Assembly: GCF_002368415.1 (NCBI RefSeq)
Contig: NZ_AP018290.1
Span: 3,485,614 to 3,549,613 of the forward strand
Direction: 5' to 3'
From: Calothrix sp. NIES-4105
GTDB taxonomy: Bacteria > Cyanobacteriota > Cyanobacteriia > Cyanobacteriales > Nostocaceae
Length of the DNA stretch: 64,000 nucleotides
Position numbers and translations under genes: made by a program. The notes under the pieces are model-generated. The model saw nothing but the letters and a program-made list of their open reading frames with translations, was not told where the DNA came from and ran no database searches. Below are positions 17,612 to 26,681 of the stretch, piece by piece. The stretch's first letter is position 1; each line of letters opens with the position of its first letter.

Positions 17612-18386
17612 TGTAATGACTCTAAGCTAACGGCTATATTTTTCAAAATTTGAACAGATGGATGCTTTGGTTCATACACCGCAAGGGGCATTCGCTCTTC
17701 TGACGCATCAACAAAAGCAGTAGAGCGAGGAATAGGGGCAAAGACAGTTCCGGCGCCTGCTAGTTGTTCGGTGATGGCTGCTAAAGTACGAGCGTCCTGG
17801 GAATTGCGAGCATCATATTTTGTCGGCACAAATCCGGCTATTTGCAGTTTACGGTTCGGTTTGTTACGAACAGTAGCCACCGTTTTTAACAGTTCACCTG
17901 TGCCCTCAAAAGCTTTGAAATGGGTTTCCAGAGGCACAAGAACATGAGTGGCAGCAACAAGGGAGATGTAAGAAAGCAGTCCCAAACTGGGAGGGCAATC
18001 TATCAATATAAAATCATAATCTTCTTGAATTGGCTCAATAGCCTCTTTAAGGCGGAAATCCCGCATCACAGCACTAACCAATTGCATCTCCACGCCCACT
18101 GAGAGAAATATTAGCAGGGGCTAAATCCATACCATGAATTTTCGATGGCATTAGGCAGGGGTTGTTCCTCCACTTCGGGCATTGTGGACAGTTTGTTCTA
18201 AATCCCTCGGAACCAAGCCCATAAATATAGTTAAACTGGCTTGGGGGTCTATGTCAATAAGCAGGACACGATGTCCCAGTTGCGCTAGTTGGTAGCCCAG
18301 GTTCTGAGTAAGCGTGGTTTTGGCAACACCGAGAGCGCCCCCTTAAAGACTGCGATGATTCGGCGAAGGGCGTGAGTTTTGTTTAC
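17608..18386 (-). pseudogene. parA remnant with several frameshifts
   Basis: The C-terminal half (17608-18099) reads cleanly as a ParA ATPase with DFILIDCPPSLGLLSYI and LVPLETHFKAFEG. Upstream, pieces of the same protein lie in changing frames: RIIAVF near 18360, TTLTQNLGYQLAQLGHRVLLIDIDPQASLT at about 18200-18320, EVEEQPLPNAIEN and GMDLAPANISLS near 18110-18160. At least four indels are needed to join them. The Walker A region reads GGALGVAKTT instead of KGGVGKTT. The ATPase is therefore very likely dead. It sits directly upstream of, and overlaps, parB. Confidence 0.85.
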
Positions 18387-19191
18387 CTGCCCCGTTATAC
18401 ATAAAGATAACTGGTTAGGGGACAATTGGCGCCGTTTTTTTGGAGAGAGGGGCGCCTGTATTTTGTTTCTAGCATTAATCAAGTAGATACAGATGACCTT
18501 CTTGTAGAGCAGGCATCCTTGCCTGCCCTTGTATACGTTATTGGAAGATTTAGCCGCAGAAGCACTCGTGAAGAGAGGCGCCGAGGTTTTGTTGCGCGAG
18601 TTTTGATAACGATATAGGGAACGCACATTGTGGAGAAAAGCCGAATGAATTGTCATCAAAAAAAAGTGATACGTAAGTTGAGTTATGCCCACGCGACGAC
18701 GTAAATTTTTTCAAATAATACGATAGTATATAAAATAACAAATTATATATGTATAATTAACGATATATTGTGGTTCATTTAGCTGAAAATTGCTGTTAGT
18801 TTGGTATACATATACAGAAATTGGGTTTACTTTATTGTACTTAATTGCTTTAAAATTAATACAATACTCAACTTAATATCTATCCAAAGACAGATTTATG
18901 CCAGAACTATTATTTTTGGAATGACTTTTTTAACGTTTTTTGCAACAATCATATTGTTGAGATTCTTTACGGATATTAAAACTTACATAATGAAATCGAT
19001 ATTGAATTCAATACCAATCATGTAGAAGTATTATGCAATAAGTATCAATTATGACCTAAAAACCAGCGTCATTAAAATAGATTTAAGTATTTATCCGGAA
19101 TGAAAATTACTGCTCTTGTAGTAATTGAGAAATAATCTAAGAGCAAGTCTTGCTCAGGCGATTTACAGTAAAAAACCAGGAATGAGCAATT
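18387..19191. other. Gene-free AT-rich stretch with one small hairpin
   Basis: No protein family was recognised on either strand. A GCAGGCATCCTTGCCTGC hairpin lies near 18509-18527; a similar wording (GGGCATCCTTGCCCGCCC) recurs near 53110, so it is probably a dispersed hairpin. The stretch 18700-19150 is very AT-rich and precedes the four-gene cluster, so its promoter is likely here. Confidence 0.5.
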
Positions 19192-19611
19192 ATGATTGAT
19201 GTTACCGCACTTGCCCAAACTGTGACAGCTATTTTGGCTCCTGCGCTACCGATTTTGGCAAAAATAGGCGATGGAACACTGGAAAAGATAGGGTCTGATA
19301 TTTCAGATAAAGCAAAGATGCTGTGGGCAAAACTACGTCCCCGTTTAGCAGCAAAACCATCTGCTCAAGATGCTCTAACCGAAGTAATAAATAATCCGAA
19401 TGATGAAGATGCAAAAGCTGCGCTTCGCTTGCAAATCAAAAAACTACTCAGCGAAGATGCTGAATTAGCATCGGAGATTTCTAAAGCATTTGCTACAAAC
19501 CCTACAGTTTCAGCTACAGTAAATCAACGAGATGGTGGTATCAATGTTGGCGGGAATGCTTCTTTTGGGGGTGACGTTGCTGGACGTGATTTAAGTAAAG
19601 GTGGTAACTAG
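19192..19611 (+). CDS. Small helical protein with C-terminal GGI-VGG-GDV-GRD motif
   Basis: A 139-residue protein not matching any family I know by name. Residues 4-28 form a hydrophobic, potentially membrane-active helix (TALAQTVTAILAPALPILAKIG), followed by amphipathic helices to about residue 101. Residues 109-133 form a Gly/Asn-rich motif, GGINVGGNASFGGDVAGRD, that is almost the same as residues 81-99 of the next protein (15 of 19 identical). A helical effector domain with a C-terminal amyloid-like motif shared with a neighbouring STAND protein is the architecture of bacterial amyloid-signalling pairs, so a death-effector role is a hypothesis. The SD AGGA-like site lies before ATG 19192. 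Confidence 0.65.
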   Translation: MIDVTALAQTVTAILAPALPILAKIGDGTLEKIGSDISDKAKMLWAKLRPRLAAKPSAQDALTEVINNPNDEDAKAALRLQIKKLLSEDAELASEISKAFATNPTVSATVNQRDGGINVGGNASFGGDVAGRDLSKGGN

Positions 19612-19764
19612 AAATACCTTGAAAGCATCGCATTCTTGTCAGTATTCTTAACTGGACAACAGTTTAAGTACAGGCGTGAAATATTGTATTAAATTCAGTC
19701 ACTCAATTTAAACATATTTGACGACAACCGTGTTTAAGCACAAAATTGAGAGGGAAAATATCTT

Positions 19765-22020
19765 GTGAGCAATAATACTGCTGTTGAATCTCAACCATCT
19801 GAGAAACCTTTATCTTCTGAGGCTGCACAAGATGAAACTCAAAATGCCGCTGTCTCTCCCGAGGCAGAAAAAAACTTAGCTGAAGGATTACGCGAGTTTC
19901 TCAAAAACAAGAGTAATACCAACAAGAGTCACGAAGGGCAGAATTCGTATGACTTTTTACAGCATGGTTTAGGGGTTGCCACAGTATACATCGATAACCG
20001 TAGTGGTGGTATTCATGTAGGTGGTGATGCTAGTTTTGCAGGAGATGTTAGTGGACGAGATATAAAAAACAATACAGCGATTCCAGTAAATAGTAGTTCT
20101 GCAAAAGGAGTAGCAGGACAAGTAGCAGATATAGAGATTAAGAAAATATCAAGCGTCTACATTCAAACTGACTGCTACATCCAAGCTAAAAATATCTTAA
20201 GTGAAAAACATATTCTGATACTTCGAGGTGATGCACACCTGGGCAAATGGACAACAGCAATTAGTTTGTTGTCTAGTCTACATGCTAAGGGTATTTTAGA
20301 AATTGACCCAACGATTGAAGACCTAGGTTCATTTGAATGTGCCAAACAGCAAGGATATGTAATTGTCGATCCACTTACATCTGAAGGCAGTGTTAAACTA
20401 AGACGTTCTGTACTAAATAGTCTTGGTAATAAACTTCGGAAACTCAATAGCCATCTTGTTATCATACTTGATAGCCGAGTTCAAATCATACTTGAAGATT
20501 TGGATGAATATCTCTTCAATTGGGAAAATTTACCGGCTTCTTCAGAGTTATTAAAAAAGCATCTAGAGTGGTATTTACAAACAAGAGAAAAGTTGACAGA
20601 TGGTTATGCTTTAATGCAAACAAAAGAAATTAGCGACTTGCTTGAGCAAAATAAATTACTTCCAGGTGATGTTGATAGGTTAGCAAAGCTACTAGCTGAT
20701 GTTACCAGTGGAGAAATGACGCTTGATCAAGCACTGTCGCGGTTTAGCTTGTTAGTTGATAAGCAAGTTATGCATTGGTTTGAGCAACATCTTGACCTAA
20801 AGCAGCGAGTTTTAATGGTGACATTGGCTGTTTTAAGCGGAACAAAATACAGCACTGTTTTGGAAGCGGTGCAGCAATTGCAAGTTATTTTAAAACCACC
20901 ATCAGAGGAAGAGGAGTTATCAAACCGTGACACAGAGTTAAGCAACAAACTTTCTGATGAACTGAAAGTAGTTTGCGCTCATTTGGAAAAGGGATACCAA
21001 AACTCCGAATATGGCGGTCGCAAGGTTGACCTAATTGTCTTTGATACTCCACAATTTCAGCCTGCAATTTTGTCTTATGTTTGGAAAGAATATTACAAAT
21101 GGCGCGAGCCTTTATTAGAGTGGCTGTATAAATTAGCATCGCATTCTAACTCAGAGGTACGCGCTAGAGTTGCAGCAGCAGCAGCAGAGTTAAGCAAGTA
21201 TGATTTTGATTTAGTTTTAAAAAAAATCCTGCGACCTTGGGCAAAAAGCGAAAACCAGCAGCAACAGCAACTCGCTGCACTTGCATTAAGCATCTGCGTC
21301 TTTGAAGACGAACTCGCGACACCTGTTTTAAAGCTGCTTAAAAGTTGGAGTAAAGGGGGTAATAACTCCCATTTAGCTTTTACTGTTATCACCGCTTATA
21401 GTGGTGTCGGCATTCTTTTTCCTGGAAATGCACTACGCGATTTATTTGCAATCGCGCAATCTGGTAACACTCCAATCTTCTTTGCTGTAGTTGAAAGCAT
21501 AGCAAATTTATTTAATGCAGGTCAGTACATAGCTGTTCTGCAAGCACTCGAAGCTTGGACGTTTGATTCAAAAGAGAAAAAGGAAACTAATACTTCTACT
21601 TCACACCTGTTAGGGTTGGTGATTTTTTTAGAGTTAATGCAAATGAAGAGAACTGCGAGCGATTGCAATTTCGATAACTCGCCAACCTTGTTATGGCTGG
21701 CGAAGGAAAATAAAACCTACGAAAAAATTGTTATCTCTTTGTTACGACGTGCATTAAATCTAAAAGTAACTTGTATGTCTGCTTTGGATAGTCTTCGTAA
21801 CTGGCTAAATTATGTAGATTATGACAACCGCTTTTATGGAATGCTAGGGCGTATTCATTATAACTTGGCAACTGACGATGGCAAGACATCTGAAAACAAT
21901 AACGACCGTGACCGGATATTGCATTACCTAGAAAGTTGGGCAGTTACGGAAACACCCAATACTGCTGCAAAGATTTTATCAACTCTTAAAGAGCTTCTAA
22001 ATATTAAGACTAAGAGGTAA
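19765..22020 (+). CDS. Large P-loop/alpha-solenoid protein with N-terminal GGI-VGG-GDV-GRD motif (STAND-like)
   Basis: A 751-residue protein starting at GTG 19765 with a GAGAGGGAA ribosome site. Residues 1-70 are polar and disordered. Residues 81-99 repeat the glycine-rich motif of the upstream protein. Residues 120-430 look like an NTPase: a P-loop-like GDAHLGKWTT at 155-164, degenerate because Trp follows the Lys, and a Walker B-like HLVIILDSR at 230-238. Residues 440 to the end are alpha-helical repeats resembling HEAT units (EVRARVAAAAAELSKY, QQQQLAALALS). Such sensor-switch-motif layouts occur in STAND/NLR immune proteins. The gene lies four bases before the next. Function is inferred only. 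Confidence 0.6.
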   Translation: MSNNTAVESQPSEKPLSSEAAQDETQNAAVSPEAEKNLAEGLREFLKNKSNTNKSHEGQNSYDFLQHGLGVATVYIDNRSGGIHVGGDASFAGDVSGRDIKNNTAIPVNSSSAKGVAGQVADIEIKKISSVYIQTDCYIQAKNILSEKHILILRGDAHLGKWTTAISLLSSLHAKGILEIDPTIEDLGSFECAKQQGYVIVDPLTSEGSVKLRRSVLNSLGNKLRKLNSHLVIILDSRVQIILEDLDEYLFNWENLPASSELLKKHLEWYLQTREKLTDGYALMQTKEISDLLEQNKLLPGDVDRLAKLLADVTSGEMTLDQALSRFSLLVDKQVMHWFEQHLDLKQRVLMVTLAVLSGTKYSTVLEAVQQLQVILKPPSEEEELSNRDTELSNKLSDELKVVCAHLEKGYQNSEYGGRKVDLIVFDTPQFQPAILSYVWKEYYKWREPLLEWLYKLASHSNSEVRARVAAAAAELSKYDFDLVLKKILRPWAKSENQQQQQLAALALSICVFEDELATPVLKLLKSWSKGGNNSHLAFTVITAYSGVGILFPGNALRDLFAIAQSGNTPIFFAVVESIANLFNAGQYIAVLQALEAWTFDSKEKKETNTSTSHLLGLVIFLELMQMKRTASDCNFDNSPTLLWLAKENKTYEKIVISLLRRALNLKVTCMSALDSLRNWLNYVDYDNRFYGMLGRIHYNLATDDGKTSENNNDRDRILHYLESWAVTETPNTAAKILSTLKELLNIKTKR

Positions 22021-22024
22021 CATC

Positions 22025-23128
22025 ATGCCAGAATTGCACAATCCGATTATTAGTAGAGAAGAACTATCGCGTTGGCGTACTCCCATTCCAGATGCGAATA
22101 CCGCACTCGTTTTTCTTGGTGATGGGCAGCCGACATTTACCCTTACTGAAAGTCAAAAGGGACTAACTAAAGGAGAAATTCTTTGGGGTAAGTATAGCCT
22201 AGTTTACAAGGTTAATTTAAGTGACTTTGCTATGGCTTTTAAATGCAATTTACCCTGCGCTACTGATGCATTTGATTTTCAAGCAGAAGTAAAATTTTTA
22301 GCATCGGTACGCGAACCAGAAATTATCGTTCGTCGCAATATTACTGACTTGTACGCAGTTTTGCAGCCTGTAATTACTGATGAAATGCGTCGCATCAGTC
22401 GTAAATACGAGGTAGAACAAAGCGGTGCGGCAGAAGAGGAAATCAGCGCTAATTTAAAAGTAACAATTCATCAGGAAGGCTTTAATTTTAAAAATCTTAC
22501 TGTTCAATTATCTTTAGAAGAAGAGGCTCGTGAGCGTATTCGACGGAAAAAACGTCTTGAAGAAGAGCATGAAATAGAAAAAACACGTATACAGCAAACA
22601 GCAGAACTCCAAAGCCAGCGCAGTAAATATGTGCGTCAAGAGGAAAAAGCTAGCCTCTTCGATGAGATGGAACTACAGATGATGCGACAAAATTTAGAAA
22701 GCCAAAAGACGCAATTTGAGTTGGAACAAGCGCGACGACAAGAATTATTCCAGCTTGAAATGATGAAGCAAAGGACTGAGGTTTATTCTAACATGTTGCA
22801 AGCTGGTCAATGGCAGCTTCTGGCGCTACAACTTGCACAACGTCCCGAAGATGTCCCCCTCATTCTTGATAGTCTTAACAGACAAAAGCAAATTGAAAGA
22901 GAACATCAGCTAAAAATGCTTAAAGTATTAATAGATACTAATGCTGTTGAAGGATGGCAGCTTTCCGAAGTAGGTAAACGCGCACTCCAAGAATTAGTAG
23001 GTTTGACGGAAGAAACTCTACCTGCAATTGAAGGAGCTTCACTTGAAAATACCTCTGATAGCGCAAATAAAAATCAACGACAAGAAAATTTACCTACAGC
23101 AGAAGAAGTTTTTCCAGACGACGAATAA
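22025..23128 (+). CDS. SPFH/band-7-like protein with long coiled coil
   Basis: A 367-residue protein. Residues 20-165 are beta-rich with phrases seen in SPFH (stomatin/flotillin) domains, such as FDFQAEVKFLASVREP and the DEMRRISRKYEVEQSGAAEEEI stretch. Residues about 170-260 are a highly charged coiled coil (EEEARERIRRKKRLEEEHEIE). The acidic tail ends VFPDDE. There is no clear membrane helix, so it might assemble on the membrane through partners. It starts four bases after the P-loop gene, so it is certainly in the same operon. The SPFH assignment is from pattern, without a search. Confidence 0.55.
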   Translation: MPELHNPIISREELSRWRTPIPDANTALVFLGDGQPTFTLTESQKGLTKGEILWGKYSLVYKVNLSDFAMAFKCNLPCATDAFDFQAEVKFLASVREPEIIVRRNITDLYAVLQPVITDEMRRISRKYEVEQSGAAEEEISANLKVTIHQEGFNFKNLTVQLSLEEEARERIRRKKRLEEEHEIEKTRIQQTAELQSQRSKYVRQEEKASLFDEMELQMMRQNLESQKTQFELEQARRQELFQLEMMKQRTEVYSNMLQAGQWQLLALQLAQRPEDVPLILDSLNRQKQIEREHQLKMLKVLIDTNAVEGWQLSEVGKRALQELVGLTEETLPAIEGASLENTSDSANKNQRQENLPTAEEVFPDDE

Positions 23129-23280
23129 TCAAATTTATAAATAAATTTCATCTCAGAAATAACTTAATTAGTCATTAGTTATGATTTTCATAATAAATGG
23201 CTAATTAAAAATGAATAATTTTGACGGACTAATAGCCTTAATAGAATATTAATAAATAGTACAAAACTACTGAATTGATT

Positions 23281-24210
23281 ATGGCAGAGTTGCTAAAAGC
23301 TCTAATAAACCCATTTTGGCAATTATTTATGCCAATACCAATGCCTTGGCGAAGTGTAATTATTTTACTAATGCTAATCACAATTGGCTCATGGTTATTT
23401 TTACGATTATTCCCTTGGTTATTTATTCAAATATCAAAATTACTTCTACTGATAAAATTGCCAACCTTAATTTTAAAAATGACAGAATTTATCGGGAAAA
23501 TATTTCTATATCCAGAATACTTAATTACACAAAATAGTCGCAAAAAAGGGTTGAATCCACCAGAGTATGTATATATATATGATGACATAGTTACAGGAAT
23601 AGTAAATACTATTAATCAACTCTCCATACTACTAGATAAAATCTTAACAAAAATTACGAAAGTCATGAGTCTCGTGGTAAGAAAGCGATGGGCGCCACGT
23701 CGTCAATACTCATTATTCTTATCAGTATTTTTAGTATTCGCATGGTTTATACGTCCACAATTAGATGATAAGAATCAATTAGCAACATTAATTGATGGTG
23801 GAACGAATTCTTGGTACTCACTAGAAAAATGGTTAATAAATGGTGAGTGGAAAAGCACAACACTCAATAATAATTCACCAAAAGAATTTATCAAAGACTA
23901 TTTTGACGCTCTAAATACACAAAATTACATAGTTGCCTGGAATAGTTTAACTCCTGAATATAAAAGTAAAAAATCTCTTAACTATAAAAAATTCTTAGAC
24001 TGGTGGGGAAATGAAGTTGAAAGAGCTAATGTACATGGTATTAGCCTGAAATCAAAAAACTCTAAATCCGCCAATCTTAATATCAGTATGCAATATTTTA
24101 TGCGCGAGAAGAGAAAATTATCTAAAACTGAATTAATTCGCTACCAGTTAAGTTGGGATGCTCAAGAAAAGCGATGGCTAATCAATGATTCCAATTCTTT
24201 AGATAAATGA
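23281..24210 (+). CDS. Membrane protein with C-terminal NTF2-like domain
   Basis: A 309-residue protein from ATG 23281 (TTG 23275 is also possible). Residues about 18-70 hold two hydrophobic segments (WRSVIILLMLITIGSWLFLR and the following Leu-rich run) and residues 140-160 another (YSLFLSVFLVFAWFI). The C-terminal 110 residues, beginning KEFIKDYFDALNTQNYIVAWNSLTPEY and ending SWDAQEKRWLINDSN, look like the NTF2-like domain often found at the end of bacterial membrane proteins. It lies 147 bp after the coiled-coil gene, co-oriented, and could anchor that system in the membrane. Confidence 0.55.
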   Translation: MAELLKALINPFWQLFMPIPMPWRSVIILLMLITIGSWLFLRLFPWLFIQISKLLLLIKLPTLILKMTEFIGKIFLYPEYLITQNSRKKGLNPPEYVYIYDDIVTGIVNTINQLSILLDKILTKITKVMSLVVRKRWAPRRQYSLFLSVFLVFAWFIRPQLDDKNQLATLIDGGTNSWYSLEKWLINGEWKSTTLNNNSPKEFIKDYFDALNTQNYIVAWNSLTPEYKSKKSLNYKKFLDWWGNEVERANVHGISLKSKNSKSANLNISMQYFMREKRKLSKTELIRYQLSWDAQEKRWLINDSNSLDK

Positions 24211-24542
24211 ATATTTAATCATAATTATAAGCAGACCCAAAATTTGCCTTTCTTCTAGAGCGCCAGTCCAGTAGAAGGCATTGACGAATCAAACATACTA
24301 TGTATATACAAAATTGTGAGTTTTAACAGTGCATATGAATTAACGCTCGTCGCTTAAAAAGGGTGAGTATTTCCCATCTTTTATTATCCCAATCAACATC
24401 ACTACATTTATACTGTTCAGATTGATTTCAAAACAGGTTCTTACGTACTTAACGTGCTAAATTAATATCATAGTGCCAAGAAAGTAAAGCTCTAATTTCA
24501 AAATTACGAAAATTTCTGAAGCCAAATCCACTTCGCTTTATC
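24211..24542. other. Gene-free stretch
   Basis: No coding signal, hairpin with T-run or RNA gene was recognised. The 5' part of the following pseudogene is missing, so the deletion or rearrangement that truncated it may have its edge here. Confidence 0.45.
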
Positions 24543-24891
24543 AACTTATGGGCGAATCAAGATGACGCAACCCGTGATGCAGCTTACGCTTTCGCATTGG
24601 CAGCAACAGAACTACTACGAGGATTGGTAGCAGTAAGAAGAGCAGAAACACGCACAGGTGCCGATTATTACATAGCACCACGCATGTCAGGAAGTCGAAG
24701 ACCTAGAAGGATGCTTTCGGCTTGAAGTTTCCGGTACAAACTTAGGTGTATCAGAAATTAAACGACGTTTACGAGAAAAAGTAGACCAAGCATTACACCA
24801 AGCATTACAAGGTGACAGCAACTTGCCAGCTTTAGCTTGTGTGGTTGGATTCCGCGTTAAATTAATAATGATACAAACAGTACAACCTTAA
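24543..24891 (+). pseudogene. 5'-truncated and frameshifted cyanobacterial hypothetical gene
   Basis: One frame reads DDATRDAAYAFALAATELLRG and TGADYYIAPRMSGS, then stops at about 24725. A second frame continues with VEDLEGCFRLEVSGTNLGVSEIKRRLREKV and ends with ACVVGFRVKLIMIQTVQP at 24891. The two fit one short conserved cyanobacterial protein after one indel near 24690-24700. The usual start is missing. It ends three bases before the next gene, with which it appears to form a conserved pair. Confidence 0.6.
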
Positions 24892-24893
24892 TT

Positions 24894-25238
24894 ATGAGTT
24901 GGGTATCACATCATTCTCAAAGTGAGCATTACGTAAACTTAGCCGAAGAAGCTCTTAGAGAGCAGAATAATGCTCGTGCTATAGAACTTTATCGACTTGC
25001 AGCGTCTTCAGAAATTTTAGCACTCGAAGCTTTAGAACCAACTAAAACAAGAACAATTGGTATTACAGCAGTCAGTGCAGCCTCTCTATTATACAAAGCA
25101 CAGGAATATCGTAAAGCCGAGCAACTAGCTTACCAATGGTTAATAACCGACTTACTCCCTGCCTTTGCTGTCCGTCAATTACAAGAGTTACTGCAAGCAA
25201 TTTGGAGTTCAAGAGAATTAGCGCAAAAAAGAGCTTGA
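24894..25238 (+). CDS. Hypothetical TPR-like helical protein
   Basis: A 114-residue all-helical protein. SEHYVNLAEEALREQNNARAIELYRLAA and ASLLYKAQEYRKAEQLAYQWL read as two TPR-like hairpins. No enzyme signature is visible. Its ATG follows the stop of the broken gene upstream by two bases, so it was the second gene of a pair. With the partner broken, its present role is unclear. Confidence 0.6.
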   Translation: MSWVSHHSQSEHYVNLAEEALREQNNARAIELYRLAASSEILALEALEPTKTRTIGITAVSAASLLYKAQEYRKAEQLAYQWLITDLLPAFAVRQLQELLQAIWSSRELAQKRA

Positions 25239-25286
25239 AAAATAACGTCAAAACAAATTAAATTTCTCGACTTTGGACAAAAAATA

Positions 25287-25712
25287 TTAAACATTAATTA
25301 ATTCACGTTCTCGTGCAATATCTTCCAAAATCTTCGTAACTAACTGTTGAGTATTCAAATCAGCAGACCTCAACATATCTTGATATAAAAAGCGAGTTGG
25401 CTCATCATTAAATATTCGGTAATGTATAATCTCCGTCCATTCCGGAGCAGATACAGCTAGCTTCTGAACAACATTAAGAAGCGCTTGAAGTTGCTGTGAC
25501 GCATCAAAAGACTCTAAAAAGTGGACAAGACCCCACATTACTTCTTCATGTTCGCAATTATCATCAAAAACTAGATGAAGCTCCTCTAAATTAACATCAG
25601 CCGTACTTTCAGCCAATTCAGTTAAAGCATTATCAAAAGCCAAAACCTCTTCTCTTGAACGCATCAACTTATTTGCTTTCAAAGTAGACATTAAATCATT
25701 ATCCCTCATCAT
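25287..25712 (-). CDS. Immunity protein (Imm30-like) of a polymorphic toxin system
   Basis: A 141-residue acidic protein. The phrase LHLVFDDNCEHEEVMWGLVHFLESF near residues 46-70 and the acidic composition resemble the Imm30 family of contact-dependent-inhibition immunity proteins. It lies directly after a decayed toxin tip (8 bp gap) in the same orientation, the usual toxin-then-immunity order. Immunity proteins bind and neutralise the cognate toxin in the cytoplasm. The family name is from memory and needs a profile search. Confidence 0.55.
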   Translation of the reverse strand: MMRDNDLMSTLKANKLMRSREEVLAFDNALTELAESTADVNLEELHLVFDDNCEHEEVMWGLVHFLESFDASQQLQALLNVVQKLAVSAPEWTEIIHYRIFNDEPTRFLYQDMLRSADLNTQQLVTKILEDIARERELINV

Positions 25713-25720
25713 TAAATCCT

Positions 25721-26112
25721 CTACTTATTAAAAATAGTTCCCCACAAAGATTTATTCTGCTCGATAACCAGCCGCAAGCTATGCTTTATTTGTAGCGTAT
25801 AAAGCTCTTGATTGCAGTAAATTGACCGTACATTCCAAACTTCACGAGCCTTCTTCTTGCCGTGGTGATAAGCTACTATCAGGAGACTGACCATAAGATA
25901 ACGTTAATCTATGGCGCCCGCCCACCCCTGGAGAATAATGTTCCATCATAATAGCAATGCCCTTATCCTTTGTATAGCCAGGGACTTTAAAAAGCATAAA
26001 CGCATTTGATGGTATATGATGTGGCGTCAAGTTATCACCCCTACGTCCCCTATGCGCGCAAATCACCATAAGAACCAACAGCACCCTCTCCTGGGAGCAA
26101 CGAACTTGACAT
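25721..26112 (-). pseudogene. Polymorphic toxin C-terminal tip, frameshifted
   Basis: Pieces of one toxin domain occur in sequence: GEGAVGSYGDLRA from ATG 26112, then GDNLTPHHIPSNAFM and MMEHYSPGVGGRHRLTLSYG in the frame 25842-26084, then REVWNVRSIY and YTLQIKHSLRLVIEQNK ending at 25721. At least two indels separate them. The conserved histidines in PHHIPS and the GGRHR segment suggest a nuclease-like toxin domain. No secretion or filamentous repeat region is present upstream, so this is an orphan tip left beside its immunity gene. Confidence 0.6.
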
Positions 26113-26333
26113 AACTCAGAATTCCATGCAAGCCTTTATTATCTCTTGAAAAGATAAAAATATAGTACCAAACACCCCTCACGAGCTAACAAACCGTAAA
26201 AATCCCCCCATCACTCCCTCTGACTTTTCACGCTATGTGGAAAAACGCACGGCGGGTATGAACATAATCGCACAATTGATAAATAACATTACATACAATC
26301 ACACAGGCGCCTCTAAAATAACCATACAACCCG

Positions 26334-26681
26334 TTATACTGTACTATCCACATCCTCACTTACAAGGTCACTTAAATTCTTCAAGCGAACAGGTGGCTGA
26401 TTAGGAAGCTCAACCAAAATAGTTAAATTACCTCCTATAGCATCAATATAGTTCCTCAAAGTAGACAGCAACATATCAGATTCTCTTTCCAGACGTGACA
26501 CATTAGATTGTGGCATTTGCAAACTTCGTGAAACTTCCGCCTGTGTTAACCCTACAGCTTTTCGCAACTCCTGCAAAGTGAGATATTCAGCTTCTAATTC
26601 TTCAGCACGAGCCAGTATCCGTTGCTTGCGCTCTTCTGGCAACTTATCCCATATACTTTGTAAGTTTTTCCCTTTAGTCAT
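26334..26681 (-). CDS. XRE-family antitoxin (HigA-like)
   Basis: A 115-residue protein. Residues about 38-85 form a helix-turn-helix of the XRE type (LQELRKAVGLTQAEVSRSLQMPQSNVSRLE), preceded by a helical N-terminal extension seen in HigA antitoxins linked to phage Gp49-like toxins. It overlaps the end of the broken toxin gene by four bases, with toxin first and antitoxin second as in higBA. It probably represses its own operon. With the toxin frameshifted it may persist as an orphan regulator. Confidence 0.8.
   Translation of the reverse strand: MTKGKNLQSIWDKLPEERKQRILARAEELEAEYLTLQELRKAVGLTQAEVSRSLQMPQSNVSRLERESDMLLSTLRNYIDAIGGNLTILVELPNQPPVRLKNLSDLVSEDVDSTV

Noticed and set aside
18801-19025. 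Plus-strand open frame of 74 codons
   Set aside because: Its product is Ile/Phe/Leu-rich translation of very AT-rich DNA, without a ribosome site or a recognisable domain.
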